Source: Petunia secreta (lineage: Eukaryota > Streptophyta > Magnoliopsida > Solanales > Solanaceae). Taken from it: a stretch of DNA of 64,000 nucleotides. The stretch covers positions 6,820,001 through 6,884,000 of the forward strand of contig JARKIP010000011.1 of assembly GCA_029990175.1 (NCBI GenBank), given 5' to 3'. Positions 22,161 to 34,099 of this stretch are shown here, one piece after another (the first letter of the stretch is position 1; every line of letters starts with the position of its first letter). The notes under the pieces were generated by a model. The model was not told the DNA's origin, made no database searches, and saw only the letters and a program-made list of their open reading frames with translations. Position numbers and translations under genes: made by a program.

Positions 22161-22979
22161 TATCTAGGGATTACTTGGTCATTTTGTAATAAGCCTAGGG
22201 ATTACTATATACAGTATCATTAGGAGTTATTGGGGGAGTTAGAGATTTTGAATGATTGAGAATACTCTTGTGAGAGTGTGTGTGGGTTTAATCATTTTTT
22301 CTCTTCTTGGATTCTCTAGTGTGAGAGATCTATTGCTTGAGTTCAAGTCTCTTCCCCTCGGATATTAGTCTTTGATTGTATTCGTCTAGATTAGGGTATT
22401 ACAATATATTGTAGTGTTCTAATTTACTTACAATTTTGGGATTGATTCTTTCGTTCTTCTATCTATTCCCTTTCCCATTTATCCTTTACTTTATATCTTG
22501 ATTTTATCATTTTGTTGATTATTTCCTATTCTTAGCATCTAGGATCATATCACCTCGCTCAATTAAAAAAAGTCAATGTTCTTGGCGAGGGAATTCCCCT
22601 GCTGGTGTCAATTTAATTACATCTTCTTTCTCTCACTTCACTAAAATCCTATACACATAATTTCAAAATAAACTCACCCGACTTCACACCCCCTTCCCCA
22701 TCTTCTTGCTCTATGTATTTGGTTTTATGTTATTTATTTTGTTATTGGGCAGAAAGATATTTTTCTCATGCTAAGCAATACTTTCTTAAGGATTCCGTGT
22801 GACCGGAAGACTATTATGCACAGTCGTTGGTTTGTACATGCTGAAGTTCATCACTTGATTCTGCTAAAAAAATGTGTCATCTTGTTATCTTGTCCCTGGT
22901 TACTTTATACTGTCTCATGTAGTTCACTTTGGTGGCTTTTTCTTCTCTTTCTCATTCTTCAAATTTTTGTTTCCTATAG

Positions 22980-23180
22980 TTGGAGCTGAGACTGAGGATG
23001 ACAAAAAAAAAAAAGGAAAAGAAGGTGGAAGAGAAAGAAGAATCCGATGATGTAAGATACCTTTTCAATCCAGGAGGCTTGGCTTCCTCCTGGACATGTT
23101 TCTTGCTTAGTTTTTTGTATATTTGCTAACATAGTTGTCTGATTTTTATATTGCAGGACATGGGCTTCAGTCTCTTCGAT
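22980..23180 (+). pseudogene. Captured acidic ribosomal P-protein C-terminal tail with intron
   Basis: In one frame, bases ending at 23051 encode KKEKKVEEKEESDD. A GT donor at 23052 and an AG acceptor at 23155-23156 define a 105-base intron, with a CTAAC branch-like motif near 23127-23132. The next exon, 23157-23180, encodes DMGFSLFD. Together these give the hallmark C-terminus of the 60S stalk P-proteins (P1/P2/P0 type). The usual stop after the last D is replaced by TGG. It lies wholly inside CACTA-1, so it is a transduplicated fragment and not a functional stalk protein. Which P-protein donated it cannot be told from the tail alone. Confidence 0.8.
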
Positions 23181-23830
23181 TGGAGGAATACAACATTGGC
23201 ATCGTATGAAATGTCCAGTTCCTAAGTTCCACTTGATTTTATTCAAGGAGTTTTTTGTTGACTTATGAATTTTGTTTTTAGCTTTTAGCTGAAGAACTTA
23301 AATTTTGCTTGGTAAGCATCCCACGGAAATTTGAAATATAATATTGCTGGATTTGATTTGTACCCTTTTGCTTGATTTCGTTGTTACCTATTTTAATTTA
23401 TAGAAATTTGAAATTAAATTGCTAAAAACATACCCAGGGATTAAATTTCGTTGAAACTTAATCCATATAATTTGAAATTGTACCTAGGGAATTCACTCGC
23501 CCAAAAAAATTGGGATAACTAGCGAGAGAATTTCCTCGCTGAAGTTAAATTTTCAGGTAAAGTATTTCCTTTTAGCGAGGGAATTCCTTGGCTAAAAAGT
23601 CTGACACTTTATAGCCCTTTTCACACGTTATTCCGAGGATATACCAGCGAGGGTATACCAGCGAGGAAAATTCAGCAGTAGTTGCGAAGGAATTCCCTCG
23701 CTAGCAAGCTCAACTAGACATCCCTGGCGAGGACCGTGTAGCAAGAGAAATCTCTCTCTCTCTCGCGCGTTTAGCAAGGTATTTTCCTCTCTAAACTCCC
23801 TAGCAGAACAAGCCTTTTCTAGTAGTGTAT

Positions 23831-25310
23831 GATAATTTTGCACTCTTGAATTCTAGTCTAGTTCCTCACTTTTATACTTTTTGCCTTTGTATTCTAGTTT
23901 GCATTTTAGTCTTTATTTTGATAAGTCAAACATCCTATTGCATGTCAAAAATAATTTTTTTGTTATTGTGGGTTGATTGAAATATCATCAAGATATATTA
24001 GCAAATGATATCTCTTCAATTTTTCAAACATGAAAAAATATTGTAAGAAGTTTGATTAAATTAATTTAAAGTAGTTAAATGCTTATACGATGATACGATT
24101 TTTTGATGAAACTACATATGTTTGATTACATATAAATTTTTTTTAGAGAGTACTTAGCTTGAGTCTTTCATAGAGTAATATAGTCTCTAGAATCTGTGTT
24201 TGATCCTTGGAAGTGTATGTCACATATTTAAAGAAAAAGAACGAAGAAAAATCGAACAAACCGAAATAACGACACAACCGAACAAGTGAAAAGATGACTT
24301 AATTGGTCTGGTTGTGGTTTAAGTATTTAAAAAATTGAATTAATTAGTTTGACTTTTTTTCGATCAAAACCGACTCAAACCGACCCATGAACACTCCTAG
24401 TTAAAAGAATGACTGTACAAATAGCGTTTTGTTTACCAATCTCACATATTTATATTTTATGTGTCTTTAGTGAAGTTAACTAAAAAGAGGATTAATTACA
24501 TTAAGTACCCTCTACTCAGTTTCAGGTATACCCCTATATAATAAATTATACATTTACGCTTCATAATATGAATATTTTACGCTTATACCCCTAATGAATA
24601 GGTCCACAACTAAGAATACTAAAATATATTTATTAAAAAATAAATTTTTTTAAAAAAAAAAAGAATTTTGTGTTTCTATATTAAGAGATTAAGAAGGAAA
24701 AAAAAGAGAACCATTTCAAAGAAATTTATTATTCAAGCCTATAATTTAAAAAGAGAATAAACATTTTCGAAAAGCATCTCCGAAACTCATAAATCGGAAA
24801 CAATAATTTTTTTCCTTAATCAAAGGAATGATTAAAATTTTTCAATAAAATTCTATCTTCTTTAATAAATTTCATAAAATTAGTTACGTAAAATTCTAAA
24901 ATGTATATTTTAATATACACTTAGTTATGGATAATTTTATAGGGTTTGTAAGTGTAGGAATTGTATAACACAACTGCAAACCTAAAAGATAATTTAGTAG
25001 GTTAAGCAATTGAATTTATTTTTATTAGGACACAAGCATAAGCATATAATCGTATCATGTACAGAAATGGTAAAAAGAATGTAATAGTATTAGAGTAATT
25101 GAATTTAGACTAGAGAAATATGATGTGTACCCGTAGAACTTAGTTTCTGGCCACAAAACTTTTAACAGTAAACAATACAAAGTATGTAAAGAAAAGAGAA
25201 AGAAAGACTTTGTAATGTTTTGTGAATAATACAATTGATAGTAGTAGTTGTCAGATGATTTACATGAGAGGGATATGAGGGTTTTTACAGCAGTAGAAAT
25301 AGCACATATT
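23831..25310. other. Intergenic AT-rich DNA, no gene seen
   Basis: No supported gene. Around 24260-24390 are AAACCGA / AACCGAC motifs that are the inverted counterpart of those near 15070-15240, left of CACTA-1, so an older repeat may enclose CACTA-1. The rest is AT-rich with homopolymer runs. Confidence 0.5.
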
Positions 25311-25793
25311 TGTTTAGGCCTAAATTTGGTCGTGTAGGAAAAATAATTAAATTTGTTAGAGGGTCACAATCAATACAGTAAATCTGTATAAAAAGTAAGT
25401 AAACGTTAGAGAGAAATAATAGACAAGAAAGTAAAGAGTTTTATTACATGAAAATAGTCGGATTCTGTGTGAAAAGCTTGATGTACAATACAATGTAAGG
25501 AGGGGTATTTATAGTAGAGAGTTACCCCATCCTAATTATGGTAAAATACAAAGACTAATAAGGCCTTGGGCTTGTAAACTCAAGGTGGTGGTATAGATGA
25601 AACCCTAACTAGGAGACTGTAAATTCTAAAGCGGCGGGATGTACACATAGCGTCATATGCCTGCACTGGCTGAGCGGCTGTAGCTTGAAAAGCAGGTGTG
25701 TCTTCTCTACACTTGGTGACTTGTAAGTTAAGTCTAGTTTCGACAGCTGGACTTGTATCCCCGTAATCATAAGTGCGTATTTTTGCCCACACA
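25311..25793 (-). repeat. Tat-C 3' LTR
   Basis: 483 bp. On the minus strand it begins TGTGTGGGC and ends GGCCTAAACA. The adjacent purine tract on the minus strand (AAGTGGGGAGGATTGAC, plus-strand 25794-25810) fits the polypurine tract. A TATTTATAG motif near 25506 could be its TATA box on either strand. Confidence 0.8.
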
Positions 25794-26076
25794 GTCAATC
25801 CTCCCCACTTGCTGAGTGTTGTCATAAGCAGTCAGGAAGTGAAAAAGGTATGCAAAATAGATGTGAAAATATATCTCATTTACTCCTTGAAACTCACACT
25901 CTCCTTGACCGAGACCGACTCTTGATTTCTTCGAGAAACCCCAGCCGTCTTCATCTGATTGGTTGATGATTCCGTGTGTCTTTCCCATGATGCCTTTTAC
26001 TGCGGCGAATCGTTTCATATCTTCAGGTCATAATTATGCATGACTGTTTTACACTTCATCCTTTTCTCATTCCGTC

Positions 26077-26086
26077 TATAAATAGG
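26077..26086 (+). promoter_or_regulatory. TATA box of the Tat-C antisense gene
   Basis: TATAAATAGG on the plus strand, inside Tat-C but opposite to gag-pol and outside the LTR. Open sequence follows from 26240. It parallels the antisense TATA at 61352-61359 in Tat-B. Confidence 0.55.
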
Positions 26087-26791
26087 GGTTTCATGATGGA
26101 CGAAAATCACAACCACTCTTCAAAGAAATATGCTACTTCTTCCAGAATTTCATTCTGAAATAATAGCCTTTTTTCTTCAAAGATATTCACCATTGATCCT
26201 GGTTTAATATTCCTAGAACAACTTCTTCATTTATAATGGATGGTGTATGAGAAAACTATAGGTAAAAGACCCTCCGCAGCTTTATTCCTCTGTTTCTCCA
26301 TCCATGATTGGATGAACGAAGTCCCCCAAGTCATGAAGTTTGATCGAGATTCTAATGACATTCTTTGGAATGTCTTCATTATGGCATGTGCACTGATTAC
26401 GGTGCACTCATTTTCTAACACATCCGTTGCTGCGATAATCCTCTTGTCATGCAGAGCTCCTCACCAGAGAAATACCAACCGCGCAGGACTTCTGCATCTA
26501 CTCATCTTTTGGCTCCATGGGACGAACAATCCTGAGGTAGTTCCATTTGAACGAGAAGTGAGTCCGCGATGGTATTCTCTCCTTCTCCAGGCGGTTGATG
26601 TCCAACAAGTTTCTCCAAAACTTTGCCATTCAGGTGGCCGTATAGCTCTGCCCTATTCTACGATTTGGAGATTGCATCTGCTTTCGATCATCCAGAGAAG
26701 AGGGGGAACATGGTGTTCCTGCGGCCGCCGATGGTTTCCACGTTGCTGTCTCTTCAAGCGATTCCAGATTAAACTTTCAGCCCGCGTGTTG

Positions 26792-28140
26792 TGTTGCTCC
26801 AAACGCAGACGCAAGTATACGCGGTCGACAATTAATAAAGTGATAAATCGAATATCGTTCCCACGAGGACTAAGCAGACTAATACTTCGCAAACAATTCC
26901 TACAAACTACTCAGGGATCTTTTTCTTTGGTTGTAAGAGTTTTTATAACTAAATTGCAGTAATTAAAGTGTTAGAAGCGTAGTCAAGCAATGTGCAATAC
27001 TTTGGTTGTTAACAATATTAAGAGGACGGTCCAGGGTCAGAGTTACGAACAATCCAGTTGATGTATCCAATTGATTCCACTTCTTAAATCCGAGGTTACT
27101 AACTGACAGAGTAAATGTAACTGTAAAAACCTTTCAGTTCTTCACAGTCTATGCAAGCTACTTCAATCCCTATATGTCTATGGGTTAAATCACATGCACG
27201 CATTAACAAATCATGTTATGAGTTAAACTAGGCAAGCAAGTATATGTCTGTCCTACTCGCAAATCGGTTCCCCGATGCCCGGGTTCACAAACTAGTTCTA
27301 TTCTTCCTTATTACGTAATTAAATTCCCTCTTTCGAGTTCAATCCAAAAACCATAGATAATGTATAATTATCGAGCTCTAACAATTATACAAGTAAAATC
27401 AAGAAAGAATAAGTAACCCGTTATGGGATTCAACTAATGGGAATCAATCTTCAAACAATCAACTTTCATGTAATACTCTAACCCTAGAACGTAAAGTTTA
27501 GCCACACATATTCATAATCACAAGGCAAGAATTTGGTGTAATAATGAAATAATTGATGTAATAGATGAAAGATTAGGAATAAACCCTTGTTCAATGAGTA
27601 TGTTGCTCTCAATATTGCTCCAAAGTATCAACTCTCTTTCAAAAACTAAGTAAAAAATTATTTATAATGTTTACAAACACCTAGTAATAAGTTAGACCCA
27701 ATGCTAGACGGAATAGGAAGTGAAAATCCGCACAAGGGGCGCTATAACGGGCGTACCGCGCCTCGTAAAGCGCTACAATAATCAGAACCCGTCGAATTTG
27801 CACCGCTTTTGGGACGTGGCGCGCAGCCAAACGCGCCAGAAGCTGGGCGCTTTGGCTGGCGCGGCGTGCCCCTAGTAGCGCCAGGCTTCTTTCGCTTGTT
27901 CCATGGTCCGAAATCTCACTCGTGTCGTGCCCTCGTGTGCTCAATCTAATCCTCAATCAACTTCCAATCAACTCATGCTCAATCAAGCTCCTAAAAGCTC
28001 CAAATGCACCGCGTAACAACCTACACACGCACGATATCAAATTAGTGTAAAACCACATTCACAAACTATAAACCGAGTGCAAAACAAGCTCAAACATGAG
28101 GAAATATTAAGGGAACCTTGGCATAAAATGCCAAACATCA
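26792..28140 (-). repeat. Athila-like 3' LTR
   Basis: 1349 bp; on the minus strand it begins TGATGTTTGGC and ends GGAGCAACA. It has a GC-rich block at about 27725-27910 (GCGCTATAACGGGCG..., CGCGCAGCC...) in an otherwise AT-rich LTR. Compared with the 5' LTR it has an extra segment near 28000-28040. Confidence 0.93.
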
Positions 28141-28152
28141 CCACCCCACACT
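28141..28152 (-). other. Athila-like polypurine tract
   Basis: On the minus strand AAGTGTGGGGTGG adjoins the LTR start TGATG. It is preceded by CTCGAGGGCGAGCAAAGG, typical of this position in plant gypsy elements. Confidence 0.8.
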
Positions 28153-29837
28153 TGAACCTTTGCTCGCCCTCGAGCAAGTCACATCTCACTTCCCAGCCTA
28201 GGTAAAACAGGTCTGCCTATGACTATGGTTGATACCGACCATTGAACCAATACACACATGACTACTATGGATCCACAACATGCCAACAAATTACCAAAAC
28301 CAAAAATATGGGAACAACCACCCCAAAATAGCTCAAATGCACAAACTCAACTTAATGCAACTATGCTCCCACGAAATCACACCTATCTACTCAACCAAGA
28401 ACCATCAACTTCACCTATTTCATGCAAACCATGTGCCCTCACCAATATGAAGCAAAAGAGTGCCCCCCCAAAAATCACACACAAAATCAATATCATGAAT
28501 AGAACGGGGCAATACAAATGAATTCACTCACTCTCATGAAAGTCTCACATGTCACGCACAACGTACCATAGGCTTGCCCGTAGTGTAGGACTCCACTAAT
28601 GTAAGCTCACTCCAATCGGGATTAACTAGGACTTTAGAAAGGTCGTAATGTAGGCTAAGGGGCGGGTAGATTACATATGGTAATAGTGACTACCTCCCTA
28701 AGCACTTTAATACATCACATTCAAGTTAAGCATCAATCTCATCAAGCCACCCATCAACACTTCTACACATACACCTTCTCACAAGTAGCATTTTTCTATT
28801 AAGCATACACTAGCAAGGAATGGACATCTTTTTCTCTTTTTATTTCTTTTTCCATTTTTTTTCTTTCTTTTCAACTTTGCTATTTTTTTCAATTTCATCC
28901 AACCTTGCCAATGCTTTTCACTACTTCACAATTTTAACAATTTTTTTTCCTTCATTAGCTCCACTCAAAAACCTCCCACAATCCAACCACAACTCCAAAA
29001 TAACAACACAAAATCAATAAAGTGCTTAAGGAGTAAAGGGCCAAAAGAGTCAATTTAGAACAAATGGGTAGGCTCGGGGTGTGGGTGCCAACAAAAAGGA
29101 TCAAAGAAATCACAACAATAATTTTTTTCAAGTTATATATGTGAGGGTAGGCAAATCAAAAGAAGGCCTTGTATCATTAGCAATTTAAGCACAACAAGAA
29201 TGAATTTTATGAGTAAACTTGTAACTAGCTAAGAAATCATCCATGAACAAGAATAAGTGCAGTCTTACATGTTATTGAAGAGAAGAAGGGAGGAATTTAC
29301 TTACTTGAATGTGTTAGAGTGGATTGCACAAGATTTGGAATGATTCCAAGTGTTAGAGTTGAATTGGTGAGTGATTAGAGAGTAATTGGAGTGAAAATAG
29401 CGAAGAATTAGGTGTAGGGATCGGGTATAAGGGGATGGGGGAAACCGGGTCGCGGGTCAAAACCCGTTTGACCCGAAAACTTACAAAAAATTTGGCCGGG
29501 CGCGTTAAGCGCCGCGGCGCATGCAAAACGCGGTGACAATACCATGCATTCTGCTTGCCTTAGCGCGGTGGGAGGCGCGGGGCGCTCCCAACCACGCCAG
29601 GCTTCTTTTTTCAGGCTCCCTTTTGGCGCTTTGGGGGGCGCGGGGCACTCCCGAACACGCCCGAGCACATTTTTTCGCACCGAATTTCGATTCCAAGTGC
29701 AACCCCAAGCGCGGGACATGTCTCAAGACGTCCCGTATCCCTCAATGCATTAATTTCACCATTTTTAGCTCACTCGATTCCTACAAAAACGACACACAAA
29801 AACAACAAACTATGTGACACTATAAAACAAAAAAATA
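28153..29837 (-). other. Athila-like 3' non-coding spacer
   Basis: Between the end of pol and the polypurine tract there are about 1.7 kb with no frame that looks like an envelope-type protein. A GC-rich block at about 29480-29720 contains GGAGGCGCGGGGCGC and CACGCCAGGCTTCTTTT, motifs also found in the GC-rich block of the LTR (GCGCCAGGCTTCTTTCGC). Short frames in this block on both strands come from its composition. Confidence 0.7.
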
Positions 29838-32800
29838 CTAAACTATTACAAGTACAAACTCGGGTTGCCTCCCGAGAAGCGCCTTATTTAACGTCGTGGC
29901 ACGACAGGTATGAATCAAGGGTCCCTCAAAGTAATGGAAGTGCGGTGATCCCCAATAACGTTTCACCCGTTGACCATTAACCAAAAATGTGTTCTCAGAG
30001 TCTGGGGCTCTCAATTCAACCGCTCCATGTGCGGTAACACGAACAACTTCAAAAGGCCCCGACCATCTCGACTTCAACTTGCCCGGAAACAATTTCAACC
30101 TCGAGTTGAACAACAATACTAACTGCCCGGGCTCAAAAGAACGACGCTCAATGTGCTTATCATGCCATTTCTTTGTCCGTTCCTTATATAATTTCGCATT
30201 TTCATACGCATGGAAACGGAACTCTTCAAGTTCATGCAATTGGAGCATCCTCTTATCACCCGCTAAGGCCATATCAAGGTTGAGCTTTTGAATTGCCCAA
30301 TACGCCTTATGCTCTGATTCAACCGGCAAGTGACAGGCCTTACCATAAACAAGCCTATATGGAGAGGTTCCAATAGGTGTTTTGAATGTTGTTCGATAGG
30401 CCCAGAGAGCATCATCTAACTTCATAGCCCAATCCTTCCTCGAGGCATTCACAGTCTTCTCGAGGATTTGCTTGATCTCTCTATTAGACACTTCCACTTG
30501 TCCACTAGTTTGGGGATGATAAGCAGTAGCCACCTTGTGGCGAACCCCATACTTAGCCAACAATTTATTGAACAACCGGTTACAAAAGTGCGTACCTTCA
30601 TCACTGATTATAGCCCGCGGTGTCCCAAAACGAGTGAAAATATTCTTCTTCACCACCACACTCGCATCATTTGTTGGAAGTGCAATGGCCTCCACCCATT
30701 TAGACACATAATCAACTGCTACTAGGATGTATTTATGGCCCATAGAAGGTGGGAATGGACCCATAAAATCAATACCCCAACAATCAAACAGCTCAATCTC
30801 CAAAATATTGTTCAAAGGCATCTCGTGACGCCTAGTAATAGTTCCCGTTCTTTGGCAACGATTACATTGCTTCACTAATGCGTGAGCATCTTTAAATAAA
30901 GTAGGCCAAAAGAAACCAGATTGGAGTACCTTTGCAGTTGTTCGATCTCCCCCAAGGTGGCCACCATAAGGAAAGGAATGGCAGCTCTGTAGAATCGGCT
31001 CTACTTCTTCCCTTGGAATGCATCTCCTAGCTAGTTGATCAACTCCTATCTTGTACAAATAGGGCTCATCCCACACATAAAATCTACTCTCATGAAGGAG
31101 TTTACGCTTTTGCTCAGCAGTTGCCCCAGGGGGATACACATTCCTCACAAGTAAATTTACCATGTCAGCATACCATGGCACCTCAGCTGCATCAAGAGCA
31201 AAAAGTTGCTTATCAGGAAATACCTCTTTGATCTCGGGCCCCTCATCTACATGATCTCTATTCTCCAGCCTTGACAAATGATCAGCAACTTGATTCTCAG
31301 TCCCCTTACGATCTCGAATTTCAACATCAAACTCTTGCAATAGGAGAACCCATCTAATGAGTCTAGGCTTGGAGTCCTTCTTTTCAAACAAATACCGGAT
31401 TGCGGCATGATCAGTGTAGACAACAACATGAGTGCCAACCAAATAAGATCTGAACTTATCAAAAGCATACACTACGGCTAGCAACTCCTTCCCAGTAGTG
31501 GTGTAATTGGATTGGGCTGCATCAAGCATCTTGCTTGCATAATAGATGGAGTGAAAGATTCTTCCAATTCTTTGGCCTAGAACAGCCCCAATAGCATTAT
31601 CACTCGCATCACACATCAATTCAAACGATAAAGACCAGTCAGGAGCAATGATGATTGGTGCGGTCACCAACCTTTTCTTCAACACTTCAAATGCCTTGAG
31701 ACAAGCATCATTAAACACAAATTTCACATCCTTCTCTAACAATTTGCACAAGGGAGTGGAAATTTTGGAGAAGTCCTTTATGAAATGTCTATAGAACCCC
31801 GCATGTCCCAAGAAACTACGCACCCCCTTAACAGAGATAGGTGGTGGTAATTTCTCAATAGCCTCAATCTTTGCTTTGTCAACCTCAATTCCTTGCTTTG
31901 ACACCTTGTGCCCAAGTACTATGCCTTCTTGAACCATAAAGTGACATTTTTCCCAATTTAGCACCAGATTTGTTTCTTCACAACAGCTCAGCACAGCATC
32001 AAGATTTTTCAAACAGTCATCAAAAGAGTCACCAACCACTTAAAAATCATCCATAAATACCTCCACAAATTTTTCCACTATGTCAGTGAAAATAGCCATC
32101 ATGCACCGCTGAAAAGTCCCCGGGGCATTACACAACCCAAATGGCATCCTCCTAAATGCATAGGTGCCATATGGACAAGTAAAAGTGGTCTTCTCTTGGT
32201 CTTCAGGGGCTATCACAATTTGATTGTAGCCTGAATACCCATCCAAGAAGCAGTAATATTCATGCCCTGCAAGTCTATCCAGCATCTGATCAATAAAGGG
32301 AAGTGGGAAGTGATCTTTCCTGGTGGCCTTGTTCAGCTTCCTATAGTCAATGCAAATTCGCCACCCTGTAACAGTTCTTGTAGGAATCAACTCATTGTGC
32401 TTATTCTTCACCACTGTCATGCCCCCCTTCTTAGGAACACATTGCACTGGACTCACCCACTTGCTGTCAGAGATAGGAAAAATAATACCAGCATCCAGCC
32501 TCTTGATGACTTCTTTCTTCACCACCTCCTTCATAATTGGATTTAGCATCCTCTGCTGCTCTATGGATGGTTTATGATCTTCCTCCAAGAGAATTTTATG
32601 CATGCAGAAAGAAGGACTAATCCCTCTAATATCATCAATAGTCCAGCCAATAGCTCTTTTACGCTCTCGCAATACCCGCAACACCTTCTCAACCTGCACA
32701 TCAGATAACAAAGAAGAAAGGATCACGGGTAAAGTATTACCTTCACCCAAATAAGCATAACGTAAATGCTCGGGTAAAGGTTTGAGCTCAAGATTAGGAG

Positions 32801-34064
32801 CTTTCTCAATAGACGGTTTAGCAGGAGTTAAGGTCAACGGTCTATCAAGCTCCTCAAATTTCTTCCACCCTGGGATGAATCTACTCTACATATTAAGAAC
32901 CTCCAAATACTCCTCAATATCATCATCCTTCAGGATATCATCATCATCACATAAGAGTGCCCGTTCTAACGAATCAACATTAGAAGCCAAGAATGACCTC
33001 TCATCAGCAGTCAACTCATCATCTACCACTTTTACCATGGACAACTCTTCATAATGAGAAGGAAGCTGGGTAGCTCTGAACACATTAAACACACCTTCTT
33101 CCCCATTTACCTTCATAATCATCTTTCCAGCTCTGACTCTAATAACAGCATCAGCAGTAGCCAAAAATCTTCTTCCCAAGATGAGAGGAACCTCAGCGTC
33201 AGCTTCATAATCAAGAATAATAAAATCAACGGGTAGTATAAACTGACCCACTTGTACAAGCACATCCTCAATAATCCCCTCGGGGCATGTCAAAGATCTA
33301 TCAGCCAGCTGCAGGGTCACAGTAGTGGGTCGGGGTTCACCCAAGCCTAGCGTCCTGAAAACTGAAGAAGGCATTAAGTTCACACTAGCACCTAAATCAC
33401 ATAAAGCTCGACCAACCTCATGTTCCCCAATTTTTAAAGGGATGGTAAAACTGCGAGGGTCCTTCAATTTCTGAGGAAGCTTGCTTCTAACTCTGGAACT
33501 ACACTCCTCAGTGAGTGCAACTGTCTCAAACTCAGTCAGTCTTCTCTTGTTGGCAACAATATCCTTGATGTATTTAGCATATTTGGGAACATCCCGCAAA
33601 AGCTCCACCAAAGGAATATTTACCTGAATCTGACTCAATATCTCCAAGAATTTCTTGCATGCTGCATCAACTTTCTGCTTCTGAAGCCTCTGAGGGAAAG
33701 GTGGTGGTGGTCTCACAATAGCAGACTCGGGCTGCTTTGCTATTACTGTCTCTGCTTCTTTCTCCACTTCCCTATCAACATTTGGCTCTAGCTCACCAAC
33801 AGGCTTCTTTGGCTTTGGGGGAACTTCTTCTAGAGCTCTTCCATTCCTCAAAGTAACTGCTTGCACAAATTCTTTAGGATTCTTCTCTGTATCACTCGGT
33901 AAAGCACCCCGAGGTCTATTATTTTGTGCTCCAGCAAGCTGCCCCAATTGTCTCTCAAGATCTTTCTGCGCACTGCTCAAATCTTTAATTGTTTGTGCCT
34001 GAGATGCTGAATCATCCATGAGCTTTTGCTGCCCTGCAAGAAGTTTTCTAAGCATATCCTCCAT
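29838..34064 (-). pseudogene. Athila-like protease-RT-RNase H-integrase polyprotein with two in-frame stops
   Basis: One continuous minus-strand frame from 34064 to 29838, broken by single stops at about 32886 and 32040. In order: coiled-coil linker (MLRKLLAGQQKLMDD); aspartic protease with ALCDLGASVNLMP and an ILGRRFL flap partner; RT with PKKGGM, GWRICIDYRKLNKATRKDHF, YCFLDGYSGYNQI, FRRMPFGLCNAPGTF and an FMDD box, after which the second stop falls; RNase H with LMCDASDNAIGAVLG and YTDHAAIRYL; integrase with a zinc-binding HHCC region (CHSFPYGGHLGG...CNRC), GIDFMGPF, ISDEGTHF and GQVEVSNREIK carrying the D,D,E residues; and a basic C-terminus. All catalytic motifs are present; the two stops each look like one-base changes. 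The native protein would be translated from the genomic RNA with gag. Confidence 0.93.
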
Positions 34065-34099
34065 TGCATTAGACTGCTGCGGTTGAGCCTGTGACTGTG

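Larger units (their letters stand above)
15493..22552 (+). mobile_element. Large non-autonomous LTR retrotransposon nested in CACTA-1
   Basis: LTRs start TGATGCGACC (15493) or TGGGACCTCG (19801) and both end ATCATATCA. CCTCG is duplicated outside the ends (15488-15492 and 22553-22557). A primer-binding site TGGTATCAGAGC follows the left LTR, and a purine tract precedes the right LTR. The 3.6-kb interior lacks RT, RNase H and integrase and has only degenerate gag/protease-like frames. The last coding bases before the purine tract read NSRTNSFKEGG, a pattern found at the end of some plant gypsy polyproteins. It is best described as a large retrotransposon derivative (LARD-like), probably from a gypsy chromovirus; the lineage is an inference. 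Confidence 0.85.
19801..22552 (+). repeat. 3' LTR of LARD-like element, split by an RTE LINE
   Basis: The LTR occupies 19801-20139 and 22161-22552 (about 731 bp). Across the split the sequence aligns with the 5' LTR: TACTACTTTT on the left, and ATCTAGGGATTACTTGG on the right corresponding to ATCTATGGACTACTTGG. It carries the fuller GCGATCGCG cluster. Confidence 0.85.
15331..23827. mobile_element. CACTA-1: CACTA element interrupted by an LTR element
   Basis: The left end CACTATTAAAAATGCTC and the right end GCCTTTTCTAGTAGTG are inverted repeats, and TAT flanks both (15328-15330 and 23828-23830). Only 15331-15492 and 22558-23827 belong to it (about 1.43 kb); the rest is a nested insertion. Near both ends short GCGAGGG / CCCTCGC motifs recur in both orientations, like the subterminal repeats to which CACTA transposases bind. 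No transposase frame is present. The interior holds a captured acidic ribosomal P-protein fragment at 22980-23180. The ends and subterminal motifs match CACTA-2 at 38747-40451. Confidence 0.85.

Noticed and set aside
26653..26892. 79-codon minus-strand frame crossing the Athila border
   Set aside because: It crosses an exact transposon junction with a TSD, so it cannot be an original gene.
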